NCBI GenBank assembly: GCA_937927675.1
Contig: CALBSG010000146.1
Coordinates: forward strand, 1-7,639
Direction of reading: 5' to 3'
Length of the DNA: 7,639 nucleotides
Source of the DNA: an uncultured Paracoccaceae bacterium
GTDB taxonomy: Bacteria; Pseudomonadota; Alphaproteobacteria; Rhodobacterales; Rhodobacteraceae
Below, piece after piece: positions 1 through 6,500 of the stretch. The position numbers and the translations under genes were made by a program. Position 1 is the stretch's first letter. The number at the start of each line of letters is the position of its first letter. The notes beneath the pieces were generated by a model. The model was not told the origin of the DNA. It searched no databases and saw nothing but the letters and a program-made list of their open reading frames with translations.

Positions 1-142
1 GATTCTCGGAATCACGCACATCGTGCTCTGCTGCCATGTCAACGCGCGAGACCAAGCCGCCGCGTTCCTGGGCGATGCGTTGGAGCAATTGATCGCGCTC
101 ACGCAAGAGGCGTTCGCGGTGGAGTGTGTTGGATGAGTTCAT
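1..142 (-). CDS. TraR/DksA-family C4 zinc-finger regulator, N-terminal fragment
   Basis: The first 47 codons of a minus-strand gene that runs off the left edge. It starts at the ATG at 142-140, with AGGA seven bases upstream; an ATG further upstream (150-148) reaches a stop after two more codons. The translation begins MNSSNTLHRERLLRERDQLL and contains an ERGGLVSR stretch followed by an acidic AAEHDVRDSEN segment. It is Arg/Glu-rich and helical, as in the coiled-coil N-terminus of short TraR/DksA-like proteins of betaproteobacteria. Such proteins bind the secondary channel of RNA polymerase and modulate initiation. The diagnostic C4 zinc finger would lie beyond the window edge, so the family call rests on remembered N-terminal similarity only. 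Two FNR-like boxes lie upstream, suggesting oxygen- or redox-linked control. The gene is probably not from the same organism as the DNA right of about 790. Confidence 0.65.
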   Translation of the reverse strand, partial: MNSSNTLHRERLLRERDQLLQRIAQERGGLVSRVDMAAEHDVRDSEN

Positions 143-173
143 GGGCTCATCCTAGGCTTTGGGCGCTTGAAAA

Positions 174-191
174 CATTGATGTGCATCAATG
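174..191. promoter_or_regulatory. FNR/ANR-type box 1 upstream of the TraR/DksA-like gene
   Basis: Two perfect 8-bp arms, CATTGATG and CATCAATG, are separated by TG. The core TTGATGTGCATCAA at 176-189 matches the FNR/ANR/DNR consensus TTGATnnnnATCAA exactly. It is centred about 40 bp upstream of the start codon at 142. No convincing -10 element was seen at the spacing expected for class II activation, so repression by promoter or start-site overlap is equally possible. Confidence 0.6.
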
Positions 192-224
192 CTCGCGCTT
201 GGCGCACCACAAGCGTTGCCAGGC

Positions 225-238
225 TTGATGTGCGTCAA
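225..238. promoter_or_regulatory. FNR/ANR-type box 2
   Basis: TTGATGTGCGTCAA differs from box 1 and from the FNR consensus at one position (G for A in the right arm) and shares its GTGC spacer. The two boxes are 49 bp apart centre to centre. Its last two bases overlap the T-tract of the minus-strand terminator of the neighbouring GST gene. Confidence 0.5.
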
Positions 239-266
239 AAAAGCGCCGCCTTTGTCTGGGCGGCGC
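237..266 (-). terminator. Rho-independent terminator of the GST gene
   Basis: Perfect 8-bp arms GCGCCGCC (243-250) and GGCGGCGC (259-266) enclose an 8-nt loop. On the minus strand the hairpin is followed directly by six T residues (242-237). It lies 12 bp past the stop codon of the GST-containing frame at 279. On the plus strand no T-tract follows, so it acts in one direction. Confidence 0.85.
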
Positions 267-278
267 ATGGCATGAGGT

Positions 279-911
279 TCAGGCCTTGGGCTTCATTCTG
301 GAGAGCATCAGCTCGGTATTGGCTTTGCGGTCGGCGTTGATTTGTTGCAACGTGGCCCGTTCGCCCATGCGTTTCATGTAATCGCGCACTGGCAGGTCGG
401 CCAGGAAGTCGCGGCCATAGATGATCTTGGTGGCGCCTGAGATCAAGGGCAAATGCACCACGGCGGCGCAGTCGGCCAGGCTCAGCGTTTCACCCGCAAT
501 GTAGGGTGCAAATTGGGCCAATTTGGCCAGGGCGGCGATGTTCTTTTCCAGCTGGGCACCGGTTTTCTCTTTGGCGCTGTCGCTGACTTTTCCGCCAAAG
601 AAGGCCTCGGGGTACAGATTGCGCGCCACCAACTCCAGGTGAAGCTCCAAAAAGGTCACCAGTTCGCGGACTTTGGCTGCAGCGAAAGGATCAGCAGGCA
701 GCAAAGGATTTTGCGGATAGGCCTGCTCGATGTATTCCATGATCACGGCGGACTCGCACAGCGGGCCTTGGGCCGTCTTGAGGTAAGGCACATTTTCGTA
801 AGCATGGCTGAGAGACCACTTCAGACGCGCCAGTTGCAGCGCTTCGATCTCATCGCGGGAGGCGGTCTCGATCGGATCAAGCTTTTGCTGGTGTGGGCCA
901 AGCTCCAACAT
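279..911 (-). CDS. Hybrid reading frame: PaaK N-terminus joined to glutathione S-transferase C-terminal part
   Basis: One open frame of 210 codons whose two parts belong to different families. Residues 1 to about 43 (MLELGPHQQKLDPIETASRD, then EIEALQLARLKWSLSHAYENVPY) are the conserved opening of phenylacetate-CoA ligase. From VPYLKTAQGPLCESAVIMEY onward the protein is a soluble glutathione S-transferase. It has the ES(A)VI glutathione-contact segment at the end of the thioredoxin fold and then the full all-alpha domain (for example APYIAGETLSLADCAAVVHL). The GST part lacks about 50-60 N-terminal residues, including the catalytic Ser/Cys/Tyr region, and the ligase part lacks its AMP-binding domain, so neither activity is expected. 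The start at 911 is chosen because AGGA lies seven bases upstream; an in-frame ATG at 974 adds residues unlike either family and lies inside a palindrome. The frame is either an assembly or recombination chimera or a rearranged gene. It is closed by a strong terminator. Confidence 0.85.
   Translation of the reverse strand: MLELGPHQQKLDPIETASRDEIEALQLARLKWSLSHAYENVPYLKTAQGPLCESAVIMEYIEQAYPQNPLLPADPFAAAKVRELVTFLELHLELVARNLYPEAFFGGKVSDSAKEKTGAQLEKNIAALAKLAQFAPYIAGETLSLADCAAVVHLPLISGATKIIYGRDFLADLPVRDYMKRMGERATLQQINADRKANTELMLSRMKPKA
783..911 (-). pseudogene. paaK: Phenylacetate-CoA ligase, 5' fragment (first ~43 codons)
   Basis: This is the PaaK part of the hybrid frame. The LDPIE-ASRDEI-ALQL-RLKW-L-HAYENVP signature occurs near the N-terminus of class I phenylacetate-CoA ligases, the enzymes that activate phenylacetate with ATP and CoA before ring epoxidation. 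In the intact family the sequence would go on as VPxYRxKFDAAGV; here it becomes VPYLKTAQG of a GST. It sits 98 bp after the PaaI-like thioesterase on the same strand, a common gene order, which supports the identification. The breakpoint lies within or beside the codons for VPY (783-791), where both parent genes would share short sequence identity. Confidence 0.75.
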
Positions 912-957
912 AAGGGTATCCTGCGCAAAAAAAGCGAACCATTTGAGTCGTTTACAA

Positions 958-982
958 CCACGAGAATCGGGCATTGTCGTGG
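958..982. promoter_or_regulatory. Imperfect palindrome upstream of paaK
   Basis: Arms CCACGAgAAT and ATTgTCGTGG (one mismatch) surround a 5-bp centre. They lie in the 98-bp gap between the thioesterase stop (1010) and the paaK start (911), 47-71 bp upstream of that start. It could be an operator for separate control of paaK or an mRNA hairpin. No T-tract follows on either strand, so it is not a terminator. No clear -35/-10 pair was found nearby. Confidence 0.3.
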
Positions 983-1009
983 CAAGCCCGGTTCTAACAG
1001 CAATACTGC

Positions 1010-1420
1010 CTAAATTGGGGGGGAAATGTAGCGCATTTGGGCCCGCATGACCGCGACCATGCGCCCGCTCTCTGCGGTCACGGTCACATCAAACAAGGCA
1101 GAGCGGCCAGAGCGCGTCAGGAACACGCCCTTGGCAATCAGGGTTTCGCCAGCCTTGCCGGGGCTGATGAAGGTGATGGTGTTCGTCTGCGTGACGGCCC
1201 GTTCGCCAAGCGAATTGGCCGCGAACCCTGCCGCGCAATCGGCCAAGAGATGGACCACACCACCATGCGCGGTGTGGTGGCCGTTCAGGTGGCGGTTTTC
1301 CAAAGACAGGCGCAGTTCGGCACGCCCCTCCCGCGCCTCGATCAGCTGGACACCCATGTCATGCGGGGCGGGATCATCGGCCCAGAAGGCCTGCATTGCG
1401 GGGGTGATCTTGTCGGTCAT
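1010..1420 (-). CDS. paaI: PaaI-type hotdog thioesterase (hydroxyphenylacetyl-CoA thioesterase family)
   Basis: A 136-residue protein, the usual PaaI size. PaaI enzymes hydrolyse aryl-CoA thioesters, mainly ring-hydroxylated phenylacetyl-CoAs, to free trapped CoA. It shows the hotdog motifs N46-G, HGG (52-54) and LAD with the putative catalytic Asp61. The Asn-to-Asp spacing of 15 agrees with the active-site spacing I recall for E. coli PaaI. These are followed by an FISPGKAGETLIAKG sheet segment and SGRSALFDVTVT. The start at 1420 is preferred because it overlaps the stop of the upstream monooxygenase as ATGA, implying translational coupling. An ATG at 1477 would run 57 bp into that gene and add residues unlike the family. 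The next gene downstream is the paaK fragment, consistent with a phenylacetate or hydroxyphenylacetate role. Another small acyl-CoA substrate cannot be excluded. Confidence 0.85.
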   Translation of the reverse strand: MTDKITPAMQAFWADDPAPHDMGVQLIEAREGRAELRLSLENRHLNGHHTAHGGVVHLLADCAAGFAANSLGERAVTQTNTITFISPGKAGETLIAKGVFLTRSGRSALFDVTVTAESGRMVAVMRAQMRYISPPI

Positions 1421-2445
1421 GCGGTCAAAAGCTCTTGCACCATCGGGATCACCTTTTCCCCGTAAAGCCGCAGACACTCCATCAACTGCCCATGCGGGAC
1501 CGGGCCGGTGGCATATTTCATGTCGAACCGCTGCACCCCAAGGTCGCGCATCGCGGCGGCGATCTTGCGGGCCACGGTTTCGGGGCTGCCGACGTAAAGC
1601 GAGCCCTGTTCAATCTCGGCCAGATAACGGTCTTTGGTTGTCGGCGGCCAACCACGTTCGCGGCCAAGGCGGCCAAACATTTCGGCATAATGCGGCCAAA
1701 GTGTTTCACGCGCCTCCTCGTCCGTTGCGGCAACGAAACCGGGAGAGTGGATGCCGATTGGCCGCACCGGATTGCCCAACTGGGCGCAGGCGCGTTGGTA
1801 CAGATCAACATATGGCGCAAAGCGCCGTGGGTCACCGCCGATGATCGCCAGCATCAGTTGCAGATCATTACGCACCACCCGCACCACCGACTCCGGGCTG
1901 CCCCCGACGCCGACCCAAGTGACCATCGGCTGCGCCAGCGGCGGATAGACCATTTGATTGGCAAGCGGGCTGCGGTGTTGGCCCGACCAGGTGATCGGGT
2001 TTTGTTTTGTCAGCTTGCCGAAGATGTCGAGTTTTTCTTCAAACAAGACATCATAGTCGCGCAGGTCATACCCAAAGAGCGGATAGCTTTCGGTAAAGCT
2101 GCCCCGGCCCAAGATCGGCTCTGCCCGGCCATTTGACAGGGCGTTCAGCGTTGAAAAGCGCTGAAAGACCCGGATCGGATCGTCAGAAGACAGCACTGTC
2201 ACCGCCGTGCCCAATTTGATCCGGCTGGTCCGGGCGGCGATCGCCGCCAAGATCATCTCGGGCGCTGAAATCGCGAAATCAGGGCGGTGATGTTCGCCAA
2301 GGCCAATGAAGTGGATGCCCAGTTCATCGGCCAGAACCGCCTGTTCGACCACATCCCGCAAGACCTGATCCATCGGTTTTGGCTGGCCATCCGCGCCAAG
2401 GCTGACATCGCCAAAGCTATCAAGACCAAGTTCGACCTGTGGCAT
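1417..2445 (-). CDS. Luciferase-like (LLM) flavin-dependent monooxygenase/oxidoreductase
   Basis: A 342-residue bacterial luciferase-like TIM-barrel protein. This family uses reduced FMN (rarely F420) and O2 for monooxygenation, usually with flavin supplied by a separate reductase. Visible family features are the N-terminal strand VELGLDSFGD, AVLADELGIHFIGLGEHHRP with the conserved EHH at 51-53, the ISAPEMILAAIAARTSRIKL segment, TAVTVLSSDDPIRVFQRFST, the GRGSFTESYPLFGYDL phosphate-side region, and a C-terminal GSPETVARKIAAAM helix. It resembles the LLM subgroup typified by an Agrobacterium structure (2I7G, recalled, not checked). The ATG at 2445 is chosen for length and for the G-rich AAGGGG element about 7 bp upstream; the open frame reaches 2970 but the extra codons overlap the divergent promoter and adaptor gene. 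It is first in a minus-strand operon with the thioesterase and paaK. The substrate is unknown; an aromatic or its CoA ester is inferred from neighbours only. Confidence 0.9.
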   Translation of the reverse strand: MPQVELGLDSFGDVSLGADGQPKPMDQVLRDVVEQAVLADELGIHFIGLGEHHRPDFAISAPEMILAAIAARTSRIKLGTAVTVLSSDDPIRVFQRFSTLNALSNGRAEPILGRGSFTESYPLFGYDLRDYDVLFEEKLDIFGKLTKQNPITWSGQHRSPLANQMVYPPLAQPMVTWVGVGGSPESVVRVVRNDLQLMLAIIGGDPRRFAPYVDLYQRACAQLGNPVRPIGIHSPGFVAATDEEARETLWPHYAEMFGRLGRERGWPPTTKDRYLAEIEQGSLYVGSPETVARKIAAAMRDLGVQRFDMKYATGPVPHGQLMECLRLYGEKVIPMVQELLTA

Positions 2446-2513
2446 GCTGCGCCCCTTTTTCCTGTCTGACGGTGAAGATAGGCGAGCTTTCGGTCGGGCG
2501 AAAGGCAAGGCGA

Positions 2514-2561
2514 CTGCACAGCGATTGTGCATCATATATATGATAGTTTGAATGTTTGAAT
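2514..2561. promoter_or_regulatory. Divergent promoter/operator region between the monooxygenase and efflux operons
   Basis: An AT-rich island in GC-rich DNA. At its centre is a perfect 14-bp palindrome ATCATATATATGAT (2531-2544). By symmetry it gives a TATGAT -10-like hexamer on each strand (2539-2544 plus; 2531-2536 minus). Plausible -35 elements are TGCACA (2515-2520, 18-bp spacer, 4/6 match) for the plus strand and TTCAAA (2560-2555, 18-bp spacer, 4/6 match) for the minus strand. A direct tandem repeat of GTTTGAAT occupies 2546-2561. A dimeric regulator bound at the palindrome would cover both -10 boxes. The promoter assignment is inference; the symmetry is seen directly. Confidence 0.5.
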
Positions 2562-2590
2562 TAGATGTGCTACTCAGCATCCGACAAAAC

Positions 2591-2599
2591 AGGAAAGGG
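2591..2599 (+). promoter_or_regulatory. Shine-Dalgarno that selects a TTG start for the adaptor
   Basis: AGGAAAGGG lies six bases before an in-frame TTG at 2606. The in-frame ATG at 2552 has no Shine-Dalgarno and would coincide with the predicted transcription start. The ATG at 2627 also lacks one. This makes TTG the best-supported initiation codon. Confidence 0.55.
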
Positions 2600-2605
2600 C
2601 GCGCT

Positions 2606-3568
2606 TTGGCACTTCGTTCTTTGATTATGGCGGGGCTGATGACGGTGGCTTTTGCCCCCCGCTTGGCCGCAGAGGACCTTATCCTGCAACCGGTTGAAAC
2701 CGTTGAGGTCAAAGCGCTTTTCGGCAAGGTGGAAAGCCGCTTTGTGGTTCCTGCGCGGTCGCGCATCGGGGGAACCCTGACGGCGTTGGATGTTACCGAA
2801 GGCTCGCAAGCCGGGGCTGGCCAGGTGATTGCCCGCATCACGGACCCAAAGCTCGAATCGCAACTGGCGGCGGCAGAGGCTCGCATCGCTTCGGCCAAGT
2901 CACAGTTGCAAAATGCTGAGACAGAGTTGAAGCGCAACGAGGAGCTTCTCGCCAAGGGGGCGACCACCACCCAGCGCGTGGATCAGGTGCGCACCACCGT
3001 TGAAGTTGCCCGCAACGCCGTGGCCGAGGCGGAGGCCGCGCGGCAGGTGACCGCGACGCTGATTGAAGATGGCAATGTCCTTGCTCCCGCCGATGGTCGG
3101 GTGTTGTCGGTGCCGGTGCGGTTGGGTGCCGTGGTCATGCCGGGAGAGCCGGTGGCAACCATCACCGGGGGCGGCGTATTCCTGCGGCTGGCAATCCCGG
3201 AACGCCATGCGGCGGAGCTGACCGTTGGTGCGGCCGTTGATGTCGAGGGCGGCACGGGGGCGATTGAAAAGGTCTACCCGCAGATCGAACAGGGCCGGGT
3301 GATCGTCGATGTTGCCGTGGACGGGCTTTCCGACAGCTTTATCGGTCAGCGGGTTCTGGTTCGGGTTCCGGTTGCGGCGCGGCAGGTTCTGGCGGTGCCG
3401 GATGCGGCCATTGAACAGCGCGCCGGTCTGGATCTTGTGCGGATCAAAACCGCTGCCGGTGAGGTCGAGGTGACGGTCATTCCCGGACCGGAAGTTGCCG
3501 GGCCAAATGGCCCCTTGCGCGAAATTCTGACGGGCCTGCGGGCAGGCGATACGGTGATCGTCCCATGA
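2606..3568 (+). CDS. RND efflux periplasmic adaptor (membrane fusion protein, HlyD/AcrA family)
   Basis: A 320-residue protein from the TTG start, short but normal for alphaproteobacterial adaptors. It links an inner-membrane RND pump to an outer-membrane channel. From the TTG it opens with a signal peptide (MALRSLIMAGLMTVAFAPRL, cleavage probably near AA-ED) without a lipobox Cys, so it is probably periplasmic and not a lipoprotein. The order of parts is: first lipoyl half (RIGGTLTALDVTEGSQAGAG), a long coiled-coil hairpin (roughly residues 80-150, DPKLESQLAAAEARIASAKS onward, with repeated Ala/Glu heptads), second lipoyl half (APADGRVLSVPVRLGAVVMP), then beta-barrel and membrane-proximal segments ending in GDTVIVP. 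Its stop overlaps the permease start as ATGA (3565-3568), so production of the two is coupled. No TolC-like gene is present. A start at 2552 would add 18 residues before the signal peptide and is less likely. Confidence 0.92.
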   Translation: MALRSLIMAGLMTVAFAPRLAAEDLILQPVETVEVKALFGKVESRFVVPARSRIGGTLTALDVTEGSQAGAGQVIARITDPKLESQLAAAEARIASAKSQLQNAETELKRNEELLAKGATTTQRVDQVRTTVEVARNAVAEAEAARQVTATLIEDGNVLAPADGRVLSVPVRLGAVVMPGEPVATITGGGVFLRLAIPERHAAELTVGAAVDVEGGTGAIEKVYPQIEQGRVIVDVAVDGLSDSFIGQRVLVRVPVAARQVLAVPDAAIEQRAGLDLVRIKTAAGEVEVTVIPGPEVAGPNGPLREILTGLRAGDTVIVP

Positions 3569-6500
3569 GCACGCCTGACAAAGACCTGACCGCCACGGGC
3601 ATCGCGGGCAACCTGACGCGGGCCTTCATTACCAGTCCGCTGACGCCACTGTTTCTTCTGGCGGCCCTGATCCTTGGCCTTGTCGCCTTGGTCACTCTGC
3701 CGCGCGAGGAGGAGCCGCAAATCTCGGTTCCTATGGTGGATATTCACCTGCAAGCCGACGGGTTGCGCGCCGAGGATGCGGTCAAGCTGGTCACCGAGCC
3801 GCTTGAAACCATCGTGAAATCCATTCCCGGTGTCGAACATGTTTACAGCCAGACCCGAGATGATGGCGCCATGGTCACGGCGCGCTTTGTCGTCGGCACC
3901 TCGGGCGATGCAGCCATTCTGCGGGTGCATGAAAAACTGCGTGCAAACATGGACCGGATTCCCGATGGGATTCCTGAACCGCTGATCGTTGGGCGCGGCA
4001 TTGATGATGTGGCGATCATGGTCGTCACCTTGTCGCCAAAGCCCGAGGTGGCCAGCCGCTGGACCGCCGCCGATCTGACCCGCGTCGCGCGTGAGGTGCA
4101 GGTGGAGGTGTCGGCGCTGGACGACATTGGCCTGACCTATCTTGTCGGCGAACAGCCCGAGGAAATTCGCATTACGCCCGACCCGGAACGTTTGGCGCAG
4201 GCGGGTCTGACCTTGCAGGCCTTGGCGGGCAAGGTCGAAGGCGCGAATAAGGCCTTTGCGTTGGGCACCATCCGGCAAGACGGCAAGCAGATTGATCTGG
4301 CAGCGGGCGAAACGCTGCAAAGCCTTGACCAGATTGCCAATCTTCTGGTTACCACCCGCGACGGTCGTCCGGTCTATGTGCGTGATGTGGCAACTGTCAG
4401 CTTGAAAACCGACCCCAAGGAAAACCGGGTTTTCACCATGGCCCGTGGCGAAGATCAGGCTGCGTTCCATGACCGCCTGCCGGCCGTGTCCTTGGCTGTG
4501 GCCAAGCGTCCCGGTGCCAATGCCGTGACGATTGCCGAAGACATTCGTCATGCAGTTGGGGCCATGCAAGGCAAGATCATCCCCGATGATCTGACAGTCG
4601 AATTCACCCGCGACTATGGCGAAAGTGCCGATGAAAAGGCCAATGAGCTGTTGTTCCATCTCGCGCTGGCCACGATTTCCATCGTTGCGCTGGTTTGGGT
4701 TGCAATCGGCTGGCGCGAGGCCGTCGTGGTGGCCATCGTCATTCCTGTGACCATCCTGCTCACGCTCTTTGCGGCCCGGATCATGGGCTATACCTTGAAC
4801 CGCGTCTCGCTGTTTGCGCTGATCTTTTCCATCGGGATCTTGGTCGATGATGCCATCGTGGTGATCGAAAATATCGCCCGCCACTGGGCGATGAAGGATG
4901 GGCGCAGCCGGGCACAAGCCGCCATTGATGCGGTCAGCGAGGTGGGCAATCCGACCATCGTTGCTACGCTGACGGTGGTGGCCGCCCTGCTGCCGATGCT
5001 GTTCGTTTCCGGCATGATGGGCCCCTATATGAGCCCGATCCCGGCCAATGCCTCGGCCGCCATGGTGTTTTCCTTCTTTGTCGCCGTTATGGTCACGCCT
5101 TGGCTGATGATGAAGTTTGGTAAGGCGGAGGGGCAGGGCGGCGGGCATGGGCATGACGCACAGGACGGTGGCGCGCTGGGCCGGGCCTATCGTCGCGTGG
5201 CGCGTCCGATCCTGTCCTCACGTCGCAATGCGACGCGGTTTCTTCTGGCGGTGACGGCGGCGACCGTCCTGTCGATGGGGCTGTTCTACACCAAATCGGT
5301 GACGGTCAAACTGTTGCCCTTTGACAATAAATCCGAGCTTTCCGTGGTCCTTGATATGCCGCGCGGCGCGTCGGTTGAGGAAACCGACCGCGTGCTGTCT
5401 CAGATCGCCACGGCTTTGGAGCCGGTCGAAGAAATCATCTCGGTGCAAAGCCATGCTGGCACCGGGGCGCCGTTCAACTTCAACGGTCTGGTGCGGCATT
5501 ACTATTTGCGCAATGAACCGCGCTATGGGGATTTGCAGGTCAACCTTTCCCCCAAGGGCGAACGGGACCGCGAAAGCCACGAGATTGCACTGGATCTGCG
5601 CACCCGGATTCTGGCGCTGGATCTGCCCCAAGGCGCAGTGGTCAAGGTTGTCGAGCCGCCGCCCGGCCCACCCGTGATGGCCACGCTTTTGGCCGAAGTC
5701 TACGGGCCAGATGCCGAAACGCGCCGCGCGGTGGCGACCAAGCTGCGTGAGATTTTCGCCTCTGTTCCCTATATTGTCGATGTCGATGATAGCTTTGGCG
5801 TGCCTGCAGCGCGGCAGCGGCTGGTGCTGAACGACGCCAATCTCGACTTTCACAAGGTCAATGAAGGCGATGTGTTCCAGACCATCGGCATGCTTTATGG
5901 TGGCACGACGGTTGGATATTCGCACCGGTCCGAAGGGCGCGAACCGCTGCCGATCCGGCTTGCCCCGGATAAGGCGGACAAGGTGCTGGATGAACGCGCG
6001 CTGTCGACCCCGATCCCGGCGAACCTTTTGCCGGGGGATCGGTCTGTGGTGGAGTTGGGCGATGTTGTCGAAGTGCGGACTGAAATGCAGTCGCACCCGA
6101 TCTTCCGCCACAATGGTCGCGCCGCCGAAATGGTGACAGCGGAACTGGCTGGCGATTACGAGGCACCGCTTTACGGCATCATGGCCGTTGACCGCGCAAT
6201 CGAGGACGCCGACTGGGGCGATCTGCCCAAGCCAGAGATCAGCATGCACGGCGTGCCGGAAGATCAATCGACCCCAACTGTGCTGTGGGATGGCGAATGG
6301 GAAGTGACTTGGGTCACCTTCCGCGACATGGGGGCGGCTTTTGGCGTGGCGCTACTGGGGATCTATATCCTTGTCGTGGCACAGTTTGGCAGCTTCAAGC
6401 TGCCACTGGTGATCCTGACGCCGGTGCCTTTGACCTTTATCGGCATCATGCTGGGGCATTGGATGTTTGGCGCCCCCTTCTCTGCCACCTCGATGATCGG

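Noticed and set aside
1421..1477. Longer start for the PaaI thioesterase at 1477
   Set aside because: It overlaps the LLM gene by 61 bp and adds residues without family likeness. The ATGA overlap at 1417-1420 is the standard coupled start.
1047..1844. 265-codon plus-strand open frame, with other plus-strand frames at 453-1013, 1037-1465 and 1435-2136
   Set aside because: All are opposite well-supported PaaI, LLM and GST coding regions. They lack ribosome sites and are rich in Arg/Ser/Pro or His/Gln as expected of shadows.
2446..2970. N-terminal extension of the LLM protein to a start at 2970
   Set aside because: The extra 175 codons run through the divergent promoter and into the adaptor gene on the other strand. 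The remaining 342 residues already match the full family length.
3346..5154. 602-codon open frame on the minus strand
   Set aside because: Antisense to the adaptor and RND permease. Its composition (His, Gln, Arg, Gly, Asp-rich, no hydrophobic pattern or domain) is what the complement of a GC-rich membrane-protein gene gives.
5218..6267. 349-codon minus-strand open frame
   Set aside because: Antisense shadow of the RND permease with no recognisable motif and a low-complexity Arg/His/Gln composition.
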